Source: Prochlorococcus sp. AG-455-E15 (GTDB lineage: Bacteria; Cyanobacteriota; Cyanobacteriia; PCC-6307; Cyanobiaceae). Taken from it: 6,761 bases of DNA. The notes under the pieces were generated by a model. It did no database searches. It saw nothing but the letters and a program-made list of their open reading frames with translations, and was not told the origin of the DNA. The stretch spans positions 1 through 6,761 of the forward strand of contig QCQS01000043.1 in assembly GCA_003212115.1 (NCBI GenBank), read 5' to 3'. Positions 1 through 5,678 of the stretch are shown here, in pieces. Position 1 is the first letter of the stretch; each line of letters begins with the position of its first letter. The translations under genes and the position numbers were made by a program.

Positions 1-378
1 TCTAGAAAAATTTAAATTTTTGTTTACCTGTCTTTCTGAAAATAATGGCTGTATATAATCAATTCCTATTTCAGTACACATTTTTAAAATATCCTCAAAA
101 CCACTTTTTGGTATAACAACAGCTATTCCTAATAAGTGAATTTCTTGTTCTTGAAATAAGTAAGGTTTTTTTGATTTAATTATTTCTAAGCAATCATTTT
201 TAACTTTTATAGCTTTCCATAATGAACCCTCTCCGTTAACTATAAATATTTTTTTACCATTTTTTATCCTCATTACTTTATTTAAATAATGAGCCTCTTC
301 TTTAGAAAGTTCTAAATTATTGTTCTTAATATTTTCAATTCTTTCATGGGAAATAATTAATCTTGTTAAGTCTTCCAT
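1..378 (-). CDS. rsmE: 16S rRNA (uracil-1498-N3) methyltransferase RsmE, partial (3' end outside window)
   Basis: RsmE transfers a methyl group from S-adenosylmethionine to N3 of U1498 of 16S rRNA, in the decoding region of the assembled small subunit. I translated 126 codons from ATG at 378-376 with no stop before the window edge; family members are about 240 residues, so roughly the N-terminal half is present. The PUA-like RNA-binding part (about residues 1-70) carries HYLNKVMRIKNG (30-41) and VNGEGSLWKA (47-56), the usual HxxxVxRxxxG and GxGxxWxA pattern. The start of the SPOUT (trefoil-knot) domain shows AVVIPKSGFEDILKMCTEIG (86-105) and IQPLFSER (109-116), matching the family's K...E.G......P..seR block. 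The SAM-binding knot lies in the missing part. It sits 9 bp after the DUF3531 gene on the same strand and is probably co-transcribed with it. No clear Shine-Dalgarno site is visible. Identification is from recalled motifs. Confidence 0.9.
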   Translation of the reverse strand, partial: MEDLTRLIISHERIENIKNNNLELSKEEAHYLNKVMRIKNGKKIFIVNGEGSLWKAIKVKNDCLEIIKSKKPYLFQEQEIHLLGIAVVIPKSGFEDILKMCTEIGIDYIQPLFSERQVNKNLNFSR

Positions 379-387
379 CTAAAACAC

Positions 388-831
388 TTAATCTTTGAAA
401 ACTAAATCTTCATGTTCTTCAACTGACCAATCATTATTTTCACCCCCAATAATTAACTCTTCAATTTTTACATAATTATTTGATATCTCATTCAAAGAAT
501 TAATTAATATATCTATTGAAATGGAGTCTGAAGTCCCAAAATCAACCCAACATCTTCCCCAAAGATTTTGATATTCCATAATTCCTAAATTATGCATTAA
601 GGCTGGAAGAGATGCATTTTTTTGGTCATTATCATAGGACATCCAACTTAGATCGGAACCCTCTTCATGAGTTTGCAAATTTTCAGAATTAAATCCACCT
701 AACCTTCCTAAAACGTACCAACTATCAAAAACACCATCTAAATAATTTTTTTCATCTTGAGTTGGTGATTCTGAAAACCTGATCCATATCCAACAATTAA
801 AAGGATCAACTTCCCTAAAAATAATATTCAT
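388..831 (-). CDS. DUF3531 family protein (cyanobacterium/plastid conserved, function unknown)
   Basis: A 147-residue soluble protein with no signal peptide or membrane segment. It is complete for the family as I know it: an N-terminal aromatic-rich block FREVDPFNCWIWIRF (5-19), then FDSWYVLGRLGGFNSENLQ (35-53), SWMSYDND (62-69), ALMHNLG (77-83), WGRCWVDFGTSD (91-102) and the acidic C-terminal block EELIIGGENNDW (124-135). These are the hallmarks of DUF3531, found in cyanobacteria and, with transit peptides, in plants. No catalytic site is evident, and I know of no settled biochemical role. The ATG at 831-829 lies about 24 nt after the predicted start point of a TTGAAT-N16-TATAAT promoter, which supports this start. 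It is first in a two-gene unit with rsmE (9-bp gap). A link to ribosome maturation can be suggested from that pairing but is only inference. Confidence 0.85.
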   Translation of the reverse strand: MNIIFREVDPFNCWIWIRFSESPTQDEKNYLDGVFDSWYVLGRLGGFNSENLQTHEEGSDLSWMSYDNDQKNASLPALMHNLGIMEYQNLWGRCWVDFGTSDSISIDILINSLNEISNNYVKIEELIIGGENNDWSVEEHEDLVFKD

Positions 832-861
832 ATTGACTAATATCTTTTTAGATCTACAGCT

Positions 862-889
862 ATTATAAGTAAGTTATTACTAGATTCAA
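862..889 (-). promoter_or_regulatory. Predicted sigma70-type promoter for the DUF3531-rsmE unit
   Basis: On the minus strand a perfect -10 hexamer TATAAT (867-862) follows a -35-like TTGAAT (889-884) after a 16-nt spacer. Transcription would begin near 855, leaving a leader of about 24 nt before the ATG at 831. It is the best promoter match in the window, but it is judged by eye only. Confidence 0.55.
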
Positions 890-904
890 ATTCATACCTA
901 TAAC
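877..904 (+). promoter_or_regulatory. Weak candidate promoter for the ABC ATPase-hslO unit
   Basis: TATAAC (899-904) is preceded by TTACTA (877-882) with a 16-nt spacer. Initiation near 911 would leave only about 4 nt before the ATG at 915, an almost leaderless mRNA. The elements interleave with the divergent promoter on the other strand, so the two promoters would compete for polymerase. An alternative -10, TATTAT at 861-866, has no well-spaced -35. Confidence 0.25.
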
Positions 905-914
905 TTAATTAATA

Positions 915-1562
915 ATGCTTGATTTAAAAGAAATATCCTATCAACCCCAAACTGGTGAAAGAAAAATAATAGACAATTTAAATTTAAAAGTTCATGAAAA
1001 TGAAATCATTTTAATTTGCGGCAATAGTGGTTCTGGGAAAACAACACTACTCGAAATAATAAGCGGATTAACAAATCCTCAAAAGGGAAATATTACTTGG
1101 AAGAATAAAATTTTGTCTTCTAGACAAAGAAGATGGTTTTGTGGAGTAGTATTCCAATTTCCTGAAAGATACTTTATAGGTACAACTATTGGTAAAGAAT
1201 TAAAAATAGGCCATAAATCTTTAAGAGAAAAAAATATAGAAATAGTTTTAAATAAAGTTGGTTTGAAAAAAATCAATCTGACTCAACCACCAGAACAGCT
1301 AAGTGGCGGACAACAAAGGCGGTTAGCTGTAGCAGTTCAACTACTTAGAAACCCCTCAATTCTTTTACTTGATGAACCAACTGCTGGATTAGACTATTCA
1401 ATGAGAAATGATGTGAAGAATTTAATTCTTGATTTAAAAAATAAAAATACAATTATTATTGTTACTCATGAGCCTGCCTTATTTGAGGGAATTCCTTCTA
1501 GGATATTATTCTTGGAAAAAGGGAAAATCAAAAATTTTATGAAAGAAAATCATGCAGGATAG
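915..1562 (+). CDS. ABC transporter ATP-binding protein, ECF/CbiO-type (ABCI11/NAP14-like)
   Basis: A 215-residue stand-alone nucleotide-binding domain with all ATPase motifs intact: Walker A GNSGSGKTT (36-44), Q-loop VVFQFPERYF (78-87), signature LSGGQQRR (129-136), Walker B ILLLDEP (149-155), D-loop GLD (158-160) and switch histidine H185 in VTHEP. The QFPE sequence at the Q-loop is typical of energy-coupling-factor ATPases (EcfA/CbiO) and resembles plant chloroplast NAP14/ABCI11, proposed to act in plastid metal homeostasis. It would power uptake of a metal or vitamin at the cytoplasmic face of a membrane. No T or S membrane component is present here, so the substrate cannot be read from context. 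The ATG at 915 is the only reasonable start because an in-frame TAA lies at 906-908. The 3' end overlaps hslO by 11 bp, suggesting translational coupling. ABC ATPase is certain; the ECF subtype is likely. Confidence 0.88.
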   Translation: MLDLKEISYQPQTGERKIIDNLNLKVHENEIILICGNSGSGKTTLLEIISGLTNPQKGNITWKNKILSSRQRRWFCGVVFQFPERYFIGTTIGKELKIGHKSLREKNIEIVLNKVGLKKINLTQPPEQLSGGQQRRLAVAVQLLRNPSILLLDEPTAGLDYSMRNDVKNLILDLKNKNTIIIVTHEPALFEGIPSRILFLEKGKIKNFMKENHAG

Positions 1563-2460
1563 GATAGTTCGGGCTACTGCAGCCAATGGAGGAATAAGAT
1601 TAGTTGCTGTCTTAACAACAGAATCTTCTTTAGAAGCAAAAAAAAGACACGGCCTTTCTTACTTAACCACCTGTATCTTAGGCCGAGCATTTAGTGCTTC
1701 ACTGCTTTTAGCAAGCTCGATGAAAATAATGCATGGGAGAGTCACTTTAAGAGTTAGATCTGACGGACCTTTAAAGGGATTACTAGTTGATGCTGGTAGA
1801 GACGGGAAAGTTAGGGGTTATGTAGGGAATCCTAATTTAGAATTAGACCTTATCAAAATAGGTAATAATAAATATTCTTTTGATTTTACAAAAGCATTAG
1901 GTACAGGATATTTAAATGTAATTAGAGATAGTGGATTTGGAGAACCCTTTACAAGCACTGTTGAATTAGTAAATGGGAATATTGCTGAAGACTTAGCTTC
2001 ATATTTATATCATTCAGAGCAAACTCCCTCTGCTGTATTTATTGGAGAAAAAATTCAAAATAAAAGTGTTATTTGTAGTGGTGGCTTATTAGCTCAAGTT
2101 TTACCTAAAAAAGATACTGACCCTCTGCTAGTCTCACTACTTGAAGAAAGATGCAAAGAAATTAATTCTTTCAGCGAAGATCTATTTGAGTCAAAAGATA
2201 ATCTTCTTGAGTTAATTAGAAATATATTTCCCGATATTGACGATAAATCAATCTCTGAAAAAGCTCGTTCCCAAGAAGTTAGTTTTAAATGCAAGTGTTC
2301 GAAACAAAGAAGTTTAAATGCGATGAAAATGCTTGATAAGAGCGAGTTAGAGGACATCCTCAAGAAAGATGGAAAAGCAGAGTTGGTTTGTGAATTTTGT
2401 AAAAATAAATATCTTATAAATTTTGAAGAAATTAAATCTATGTTAGAAAATCAATCATAA
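1552..2460 (+). CDS. hslO: Hsp33 redox-regulated molecular chaperone HslO
   Basis: Hsp33 is a cytoplasmic holdase that is inactive with zinc bound in reducing conditions and is activated when oxidative stress forms disulfides and releases the zinc, unfolding its C-terminal region. The protein has 302 residues, a normal family length. The N-terminus, DRIVRATAANGGIRL (3-17), is the conserved Hsp33 opening and supports the ATG at 1552. The core substrate-binding domain runs to about residue 180 and includes GPLKGLLVDAG, GYVGNP and the SEQTPSA segment. The redox switch is complete: C247 and C249 (CxC) and C280 and C283 (CxxC), which coordinate zinc. Translation begins inside the last codons of the upstream ABC ATPase (11-bp overlap, different frame), so coupled expression is likely. 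The stop at 2458-2460 overlaps the convergent gene. In a phototroph the likely trigger is photosynthetic reactive oxygen (inference). Confidence 0.96.
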   Translation: MQDRIVRATAANGGIRLVAVLTTESSLEAKKRHGLSYLTTCILGRAFSASLLLASSMKIMHGRVTLRVRSDGPLKGLLVDAGRDGKVRGYVGNPNLELDLIKIGNNKYSFDFTKALGTGYLNVIRDSGFGEPFTSTVELVNGNIAEDLASYLYHSEQTPSAVFIGEKIQNKSVICSGGLLAQVLPKKDTDPLLVSLLEERCKEINSFSEDLFESKDNLLELIRNIFPDIDDKSISEKARSQEVSFKCKCSKQRSLNAMKMLDKSELEDILKKDGKAELVCEFCKNKYLINFEEIKSMLENQS

Positions 2461-3129
2461 AAAAATTACGCCTAGCCATAAAATAACCATGGCCGGAATA
2501 CTTTGAATTTTTTGTATTGATAAAGAGTTGTTTGATACTTCCTGAATGAAAGAATTACTTTCAAGCAATCCACCAAATATTAATCCAATCGAAAGAAAGG
2601 TAACACTCCAACCCAGAGAACCTATAAATCTTTTCCCTGATTTAATTTGAGTATAGGTAAGTATTAATGTTGAGATAGAGAGTAAAAGTCTAATATTAGA
2701 GTCTGGACTGATAAATAACAAAATTAAAAATAATAGCCCAACAGATATTTTTATTGAAAGATTATCAAATGAAGGGGTAGTTATTTTTGGCAGACTGTAC
2801 TTACTTGAATTGTTAGAGTTATTATTTAAATTTTTTATCTTAGAAAGAAGTGGGAAGTTATTATTGGTAAATTGATTAATTTGTTTTTCTTTTTTTGAGG
2901 CACTCACAGCTTCATAGCTTACATTTCCTGATTGCCTGGCTTTCAAACTACCCATGAGTAATTGATCAAAGGAAGATTCTATTTTCGCTTTTAAAATTAA
3001 GTCTTCACCAGCCTCTTTAACTTTAATATCTCTAGCCTTCTGAATATCCTCAAAAGCAGCGCCTTCTTTTACACCTAAAATTTCATAAGGTGATTTTTCG
3101 TTATTATTTTTATTACTGTTTGAATCCAA
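2455..3129 (-). CDS. CPP1-like family membrane protein (degenerate J-like domain, DUF3353)
   Basis: A 224-residue protein related to plant CPP1/Cdf1, a chloroplast chaperone-like protein reported to stabilise protochlorophyllide oxidoreductase. Residues 13-68 form a J-like region: SPYEILGV (13-20), then a charged helix and KAKIESSFDQLLMGSLKARQSG (helix III-like, 47-68). The HPD tripeptide needed to stimulate Hsp70 is absent, as expected for this family. An Asn/Ser-rich linker (about 85-110) leads to four hydrophobic segments at about 128-142, 147-162, 172-189 and 211-224, so it is an integral, probably thylakoid or plasma-membrane, protein ending almost immediately after the last segment. The start is TTG at 3129-3127: an in-frame TAA lies at 3138-3136, and the next methionine is residue 59, inside the J-like region. 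It is the last gene of the methyltransferase-prfC group and overlaps the hslO end by 6 bp. A role in chlorophyll synthesis here is inference from the plant homologue. Confidence 0.83.
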   Translation of the reverse strand: MDSNSNKNNNEKSPYEILGVKEGAAFEDIQKARDIKVKEAGEDLILKAKIESSFDQLLMGSLKARQSGNVSYEAVSASKKEKQINQFTNNNFPLLSKIKNLNNNSNNSSKYSLPKITTPSFDNLSIKISVGLLFLILLFISPDSNIRLLLSISTLILTYTQIKSGKRFIGSLGWSVTFLSIGLIFGGLLESNSFIQEVSNNSLSIQKIQSIPAMVILWLGVIFL

Positions 3130-3161
3130 AATTTTTTACCAATACTAACAGATTAACTAAT

Positions 3162-3191
3162 TTTATAATCCATTAAGACTTTATAAAACAA
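3162..3191 (-). promoter_or_regulatory. Weak candidate promoter for the CPP1-like gene
   Basis: On the minus strand TATAAA (3167-3162) follows TTGTTT (3191-3186) with an 18-nt spacer, just at the end of prfC. It could give the CPP1-like gene its own transcript in addition to read-through from prfC. In such AT-rich DNA a match of this quality can arise by chance. Confidence 0.25.
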
Positions 3192-4818
3192 TTGGTTCGA
3201 CTCCACTAACAACGGGAGCAACTTTGTTTAAATTTAATTGATTATTGTCTTCAACAAACTGATTAAGATTCCACTCATTTTTGAAAAGAATAACTGGCCT
3301 ATTCCAACAATCTTTAACTATTTTACAGTTGAATATTCTGCCTAGTTTTTCAATAGCTGGCCATCCATCAGAAATCCATCTAGCCAATTGATATGGCATT
3401 GCTTCAAGATTTGCATCTACACCATATTCACTTTTTAATCTGTGAGTTACTACCTCCAGCTGCAATTGACCAACAGCTGCGAGTATAGGGTCTCTTTTAC
3501 TCTCATCAAAGTCATAAAGAATCTGAACAGCTCCTTCTTCTCGAAGTTCATTAACACCCTTTCTAAAGTTTTTAAATGCTGAGGGATTTGGATTTCTTAG
3601 CCAGCTGAATATTTCAGGACTAAAGGATGGTATGCCCTCATATTCCAGATGAGCACCCGTATAAAGAGTATCTCCAATAGAAAACATCCCTGGATTATTT
3701 AAACCAATAACATCTCCAGGATAGGCATCATCAACTACTTCTCTATCTTGCCCAAATATTTTTTGTGGTCTTGATAATCTGATTGTTTTCCCAGTTCTGG
3801 AATGTTTAACTGACATATCCTTTTCAAATTTGCCACTACAAACTCTTATAAAAGCAACCCTATCTCTGTGCTTTGGATCCATATTCGCCTGAAGCTTAAA
3901 AACAAACCCACTAAATTCATCGCTTGAAGGTTCAATATCCCCTTTATTACTATTTCTTGAAGTTGGTTTTTGTGCCATTTTTAAAAAACTATCTAAAAAT
4001 GGCCTGACGCCAAAATTAGTCATGGCAGATCCAAAGAAAACTGGGGTTAAAGAGCCATTAAAAACTTTTTCTTTTTCAAATTTAGAGCCTGCCTCATCAA
4101 GAACCTCCAATTCTTCAAGTGAGTTTTCAAGTAAATCTCTCTCTACATATTTTGATAGCTCTTTATCTTCAAGACTTAATCTTTTCTCATTCGATTGTTT
4201 CCCTCTCACTGCTTTATCAAATAAAATCACCTCTCTCGAAAATCTATCAATAACCCCTCTAAATTCCTCGCCACTCCCAATTGGCCAGTTTATAGGTAGG
4301 GTATTTAATCCAAGTTCTGATTCAATTTCATCAAGTAAAGAAAATGGCTCTCTTCCTGGTCTATCCATTTTATTTATGAAAGTAAATATTGGTATTTTTC
4401 GCATCTTGCAAACTTCAAACAATTTTCTAGTTTGAGGTTCTAGTCCTTTAGCCGCATCTTCCAACATAACTGCATTATCAGCAGCGGCTAATGTTCTATA
4501 AGTATCTTCGGAGAAATCTTGGTGACCTGGTGTATCTAATAGATTGATTACTGATCTTTCATATTCAAATTGCAATACAGTTGATGTAATTGAAATACCT
4601 CTTTGTTTCTCAAGTTCCATCCAGTCTGAGGTAGCTTTTCTCTGATTACCCCTAGCTTTTACTGCTCCTGCCTGTTGAATGGCACCCCCATACAAAAGAA
4701 GCTTCTCGGTAAGAGTCGTTTTCCCAGCATCTGGATGTGAAATAATAGCAAAATTTCTTCTTTTATTTACCGCATCCAGTATTTCTTTATTATTTAAAAT
4801 TTTAGTACCTAAGCTCAT
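3181..4818 (-). CDS. prfC: Peptide chain release factor 3 (RF3)
   Basis: RF3 is a translational GTPase that drives RF1/RF2 off the ribosome after peptide release. The product is 545 residues (E. coli RF3 is 529). All GTPase motifs are present: G1 SHPDAGKTT (27-35), G2 region RGISIT (73-78), G3 DTPGH (95-99), G4 NKMD (149-152) and G5 GSA (263-265). The RF3-specific middle domain is recognisable from FVFKLQANMDPKHRDRVAF followed by VCSGKFEKDM, and the C-terminal part from EEGAVQ, AVGQLQLEVV and RLKSEYGV; these separate it from EF-G and from LepA or TypA. The ATG at 4818 gives the expected N-terminus ahead of G1. After G3, where E. coli has VIDAAKG, this protein has MLEDAAKG. It follows the methyltransferase gene by 31 bp and precedes the CPP1-like gene by 51 bp, all on the minus strand. 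No terminator-like hairpin is seen in either gap, so co-transcription is likely. Confidence 0.96.
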   Translation of the reverse strand: MSLGTKILNNKEILDAVNKRRNFAIISHPDAGKTTLTEKLLLYGGAIQQAGAVKARGNQRKATSDWMELEKQRGISITSTVLQFEYERSVINLLDTPGHQDFSEDTYRTLAAADNAVMLEDAAKGLEPQTRKLFEVCKMRKIPIFTFINKMDRPGREPFSLLDEIESELGLNTLPINWPIGSGEEFRGVIDRFSREVILFDKAVRGKQSNEKRLSLEDKELSKYVERDLLENSLEELEVLDEAGSKFEKEKVFNGSLTPVFFGSAMTNFGVRPFLDSFLKMAQKPTSRNSNKGDIEPSSDEFSGFVFKLQANMDPKHRDRVAFIRVCSGKFEKDMSVKHSRTGKTIRLSRPQKIFGQDREVVDDAYPGDVIGLNNPGMFSIGDTLYTGAHLEYEGIPSFSPEIFSWLRNPNPSAFKNFRKGVNELREEGAVQILYDFDESKRDPILAAVGQLQLEVVTHRLKSEYGVDANLEAMPYQLARWISDGWPAIEKLGRIFNCKIVKDCWNRPVILFKNEWNLNQFVEDNNQLNLNKVAPVVSGVEPIVL

Positions 4819-4849
4819 TTATATAATATAAGGGCCTTTCACTTAGTTC

Positions 4850-5545
4850 TTAAACATTACCATAGACTATTAAATAATTTTCACCTTCCTCGAACACATC
4901 TAAAGAGGATAGATCATTCTCTAAGATGAAATTTTTTAACTCTTTAAAAGTATAAGAAGCTCTTAAAGATGCATAATAATCATTAGTTAAAATCTCATTA
5001 TATTTAGTTGAGCACTGTGCTTTGAGTTCTAAAGCAGACTTTTCATCTAATGGCCTTTTTAAGTCCTTGTGAAAATTTACAGTAATTTTACTAGATAAAA
5101 TTCTTATTGTGTTGAAGAAATCTTCAAGATTGGTAATGTGATGAATCAAACTGTTGCTTACAAGTAAACTAATTCTTTTTTTAAATAAAAAATTATTTGA
5201 TTTAATATCTTTGATGTCAGAACAAATGTAGCGTAAATTTTTTAATTTTTTTTGATTATTAGAAATACTTTTATTATATTCTGCTCTCAAAATCATCTCT
5301 TTAGAACCATCTATTCCTACGACTGCAGTATTAGGCCATTTTATTGCTAACTTCTCGGAAATATTTCCTGGGCCACATCCTAAATCAACTATTAAATCTT
5401 TTTCACCTAAAGAAATATTTTTTTTCGAAAGATATTGATTTATTTGATTAATTAGATTAACTTCCCCTTCTGAAAAATCAGCTTCATCATAAGAAATGAC
5501 CTGCTCTTTTTCTTCCATTAATTCAGGTTCGGGGACTCTTTCCAT
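4850..5545 (-). CDS. Class I SAM-dependent methyltransferase, substrate unknown
   Basis: A 231-residue soluble protein with a seven-beta-strand methyltransferase fold. Motif I is VDLGCGPGNISEKLA (53-67), the glycine-rich SAM loop. The acidic residue ending strand 2 is D79 in VVGIDGSKEM, and motif III is ICSDIKD (107-113). Motif IV is SLLVSNSLIHHI (126-137), the SNSxxHH form seen in small-molecule or lipid-type enzymes; it lacks the NPPY or DPPY of N-methylating DNA and PrmC-type glutamine methyltransferases. The N-terminus, MERVPEPELMEEKEQVISYD, followed by EADF, is a signature I recall from a widespread family of unassigned methyltransferases, and it supports the ATG at 5545. The gene heads the minus-strand unit with prfC 31 bp downstream. 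That pairing might suggest a translation substrate, but nothing in the sequence shows one. Confidence 0.85.
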   Translation of the reverse strand: MERVPEPELMEEKEQVISYDEADFSEGEVNLINQINQYLSKKNISLGEKDLIVDLGCGPGNISEKLAIKWPNTAVVGIDGSKEMILRAEYNKSISNNQKKLKNLRYICSDIKDIKSNNFLFKKRISLLVSNSLIHHITNLEDFFNTIRILSSKITVNFHKDLKRPLDEKSALELKAQCSTKYNEILTNDYYASLRASYTFKELKNFILENDLSSLDVFEEGENYLIVYGNV

Positions 5546-5581
5546 ATACTTTCTTAAAACAAAGATTTCATATTAAACATA

Positions 5582-5610
5582 ATTCTACACAAACCGTTAA
5601 ATAGTGGTAA
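5582..5610 (-). promoter_or_regulatory. Predicted promoter for the methyltransferase-prfC unit
   Basis: On the minus strand TAGAAT (5587-5582) is preceded by TTACCA (5610-5605) with a 17-nt spacer. Initiation near 5575 gives a leader of about 30 nt before the ATG at 5545. The -35 element overlaps the 5' arm of the hairpin in the nrdJ leader. Confidence 0.4.
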
Positions 5611-5647
5611 GAATAGTTGCAGACGCCACAGGTAGAGTTATTCTTCC
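5606..5647 (+). promoter_or_regulatory. Bulged hairpin in the nrdJ leader, function unknown
   Basis: The arm 5606-5615 (GGTAAGAATA) pairs with 5639-5647 (TATTCTTCC), giving nine Watson-Crick pairs with one bulged U at 5608. The 23-nt loop (5616-5638) contains GCCACAGG, which could form a small inner hairpin. It ends 31 nt before the nrdJ GTG. There is no U-run directly after it, so it does not look like a simple intrinsic terminator, although seven consecutive T residues occur later, at 5669-5675. It may be a regulatory leader element or chance pairing. Confidence 0.4.
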
Positions 5648-5678
5648 AGTACGGGTTATTTACATACGTTTTTTTATC

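Larger units (their letters stand above)
5546..5678. other. Divergent intergenic region between the methyltransferase gene and nrdJ
   Basis: This 133-bp gap is the largest in the window. The half next to the methyltransferase is AT-rich and holds its promoter. The half next to nrdJ (about 5604-5660) is clearly richer in G+C (about 44% by hand count) and forms a hairpin. For nrdJ no strong promoter stands out: CATAAT (5578-5583) and TATACT (5545-5550) are possible -10 boxes without good -35 partners. No tRNA or intact small gene is seen. Confidence 0.7.

Noticed and set aside
1079..1276. Minus-strand open frame of 65 codons inside the ABC ATPase
   Set aside because: Antisense to the region between Walker A and the signature motif; composition reflects AT-rich shadow coding (Phe/Ile/Leu-rich) and there is no independent support.
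2094..2363. Minus-strand open frame of 89 codons inside hslO
   Set aside because: Antisense to the C-terminal part of Hsp33, including its CxC motif; Ser/Leu-rich shadow translation.
3130..3180. Rho-independent terminator after prfC
   Set aside because: No inverted repeat followed by a T-run on the minus strand; the AT-rich tract looks more like a weak promoter or plain spacer.
4022..4435. Plus-strand open frame of 137 codons inside prfC
   Set aside because: It lies wholly antisense to the conserved RF3 GTPase and linker region; its Ser-rich, low-complexity translation matches no family I know and looks like a shadow of the real frame.
4819..4849. Terminator or regulatory palindrome (AAGGGCCTT region) between the methyltransferase gene and prfC
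   Set aside because: The repeat is too short and imperfect to form a stable hairpin, and nothing separates the two genes functionally.
5616..5650. Possible cobalamin riboswitch upstream of the B12-dependent reductase, suggested by GCCACAG in the hairpin loop
   Set aside because: Only a short fragment resembles the B12 box GCCACTG; the remaining conserved core is not recognisable, and the 133-bp gap is short for a classical element. Infernal with RF00174, RF01482 and RF01689 would decide; no hit would confirm the rejection.
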